Shown: positions 6,272 to 6,649 of the stretch, piece after piece | How positions within the stretch are numbered: position 1 is the stretch's first letter | How the letters are laid out: every line of letters starts with the position of its first letter | Assembly (NCBI RefSeq): GCF_037577855.1 | Contig: NZ_JBAKFX010000105.1 | Coordinates: forward strand, 1-6,649 | Source of the DNA: Dethiothermospora halolimnae | Lineage (GTDB): Bacteria; Bacillota; Clostridia; Tissierellales; VENL01 | Length of the DNA stretch: 6,649 nt | Direction: 5' to 3' | Made by a program: the position numbers and the translations under genes | The notes under the pieces: model-generated | What the model was told of the DNA's origin: nothing | Databases searched by the model: none | What the model saw: the letters and a program-made list of their open reading frames with translations, nothing else

Positions 6272-6313
6272 TCATAAAATTAATTATTCCTTCCCAAATA
6301 ATTAATTTTATGA
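6272..6313. repeat. 17-bp-arm inverted repeat upstream of the RacA-like gene
   Basis: Arms 6272-6288 and 6297-6313 pair perfectly around an eight-base spacer (CCTTCCCA). The arms are almost pure A/T apart from one C/G pair. The repeat lies 41 bases before the start codon, so it is either an operator or a hairpin in the mRNA leader; a weak -10 box (GATAAT on the minus strand, 6319-6324) would put it at the very start of the transcript. Its outer arm, TCATAAAATTA, is also found in the terminator at 5562-5619. Confidence 0.6.
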
Positions 6314-6400
6314 TAGCAATTATCGATATTTTTTATTATTAAATTAATATTTTGTGTAGTATTATGCTGTAAATTGACAATTGAAGATTATGCTTGTCAC

Positions 6401-6448
6401 ATAATAAAGAAACTGTGGCCAAATTATTGGCCACAGTTTCTTTATTAT
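6401..6448. terminator. 22-bp perfect hairpin, probable bidirectional terminator
   Basis: Arms 6401-6422 and 6427-6448 pair without mismatch around the loop ATTA. The core TGTGGCCAA/TTGGCCACA is followed on the plus strand by the T-rich TTTCTTTATTATTACTTT. No gene ends nearby on the plus strand, so it may close a leftward gene lying beyond the right edge, or be a non-terminator repeat. It shares its plan with 1863-1902. Confidence 0.55.
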
Positions 6449-6491
6449 TACTTTATTAATTAATCCCTGCACTCTGCTCTTTGTACCCTGC

Positions 6492-6526
6492 AAAACAAAA
6501 AAGCACCAAAGGTGCTTTTTTGTTTT
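6492..6526. terminator. intrinsic terminator, target site of the group II intron
   Basis: GCACC (6503-6507) pairs with GGTGC (6511-6515) around AAA; A6 and T6 runs and an outer C/G plus four A/T pairs extend the stem to 16 bp. The plus-strand tail is TTTTTTGTTTTAT, and the intron begins directly after it. The hairpin is symmetrical enough to work in both directions. No plus-strand gene feeds into it within the window, so it may have served a leftward gene to the right of the intron. Confidence 0.85.
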
Positions 6527-6528
6527 AT

Positions 6529-6649
6529 GTGTGCCCAGCATGGACACAGTCTATAGGGTGAAAGTCCCGAACACCGAAGGTGATATAGGTGCTAGCTGAA
6601 GACAAGGGTGTCCACCGTGAGGTGGAATCTGAAGGAAGTCGGCGGCAAA
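6529..6649 (+). mobile_element. 5' end of a bacterial group IIC intron (domain I), cut by the window edge
   Basis: The sequence starts with the canonical GTGTG 5' splice-site motif and continues with GTGTGCCCAGCATGG, AGTCTATAGGGTGAAAGTCC, then GGGTGTCC, GGAATCTGAAGGAAG and CGGCGGCAAA. From memory this closely follows the start of the Oceanobacillus iheyensis group IIC intron used for crystal structures. Internal pairings fit domain I: GGACAC (6542-6547) with GTGTCC (6608-6613), GGG (6556-6558) with CCC (6566-6568), CACC (6572-6575) with GGTG (6588-6591), and CACC/GGTG (6613-6616 with 6621-6624) capped by a GTGA tetraloop. The reverse transcriptase/maturase gene, domains V-VI and the 3' end would lie beyond the edge. 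Placement just behind a terminator hairpin is typical of class C introns. Confidence 0.9.

Noticed and set aside
6465..6492. CCCTGCA repeated at 6465-6471 and 6486-6492, as a possible duplicated target or repeat array
   Set aside because: Only two 7-base copies are present and they do not flank the intron; it may be a remnant of a degenerate pyrimidine-rich intergenic repeat, but nothing more can be supported.
6401..6526. Successive hairpins considered as a CRISPR array or attC-like array
   Set aside because: The two hairpins differ in sequence and size, and there is no repeat-spacer regularity or integrase nearby.
6362..6547. Minus-strand open frame of 61 codons at the right end
   Set aside because: It runs through two hairpins and into the intron's 5' end, and lacks a ribosome binding site.

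Overview
The window is very AT-rich, uses strong GGAGG-type ribosome binding sites and compact intrinsic terminators, and encodes proteins of Firmicutes type (a RacA-like MerR protein, a MocR/GabR regulator, a YugO/MthK-like potassium channel). It most likely comes from a low-GC clostridial or Tissierellia-type chromosome. No phage, plasmid, CRISPR, tRNA or rRNA sequence is visible. The only mobile DNA is the start of a group II intron at the right edge.

Layout, left to right. Positions 1-9 are the first three codons of a leftward gene with its own ribosome binding site. A fold-type I PLP aminotransferase (276-1469, +) runs away from it and ends at a hairpin terminator that also closes a 49-residue four-cysteine protein on the opposite strand (1515-1664, -), which has a near-consensus promoter. 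After an 18-bp hairpin comes a leftward gene of unknown function (1950-2720, -). It is divergent from a two-helix potassium channel with a cytoplasmic RCK domain (2909-3943, +). The channel converges on a MocR/GabR-type regulator (3976-5466, -), and a palindrome lies across the junction. Upstream of the regulator are its promoter, a pair of direct repeats that look like its own operator, and a 28-bp-arm terminator that insulates it from a RacA/MerR-like coiled-coil protein (5638-6231, -). The last 400 bases are non-coding: a 17-bp inverted repeat, a 22-bp hairpin, an intrinsic terminator, and then the 5' end of a group IIC intron (from 6529) placed just behind the terminator's T-tract.

The genes do not form one operon. 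Each is a single transcription unit bounded by its own hairpin. The two PLP-fold proteins (aminotransferase and MocR regulator) are more than 2 kb apart and there is no sign that one controls the other. I see no clear undescribed multigene system. The most useful observations are the intron-terminator junction, the overlooked Cys-rich small protein, the probable MocR autoregulatory site, and the shared inverted-repeat core flanking the RacA-like gene.
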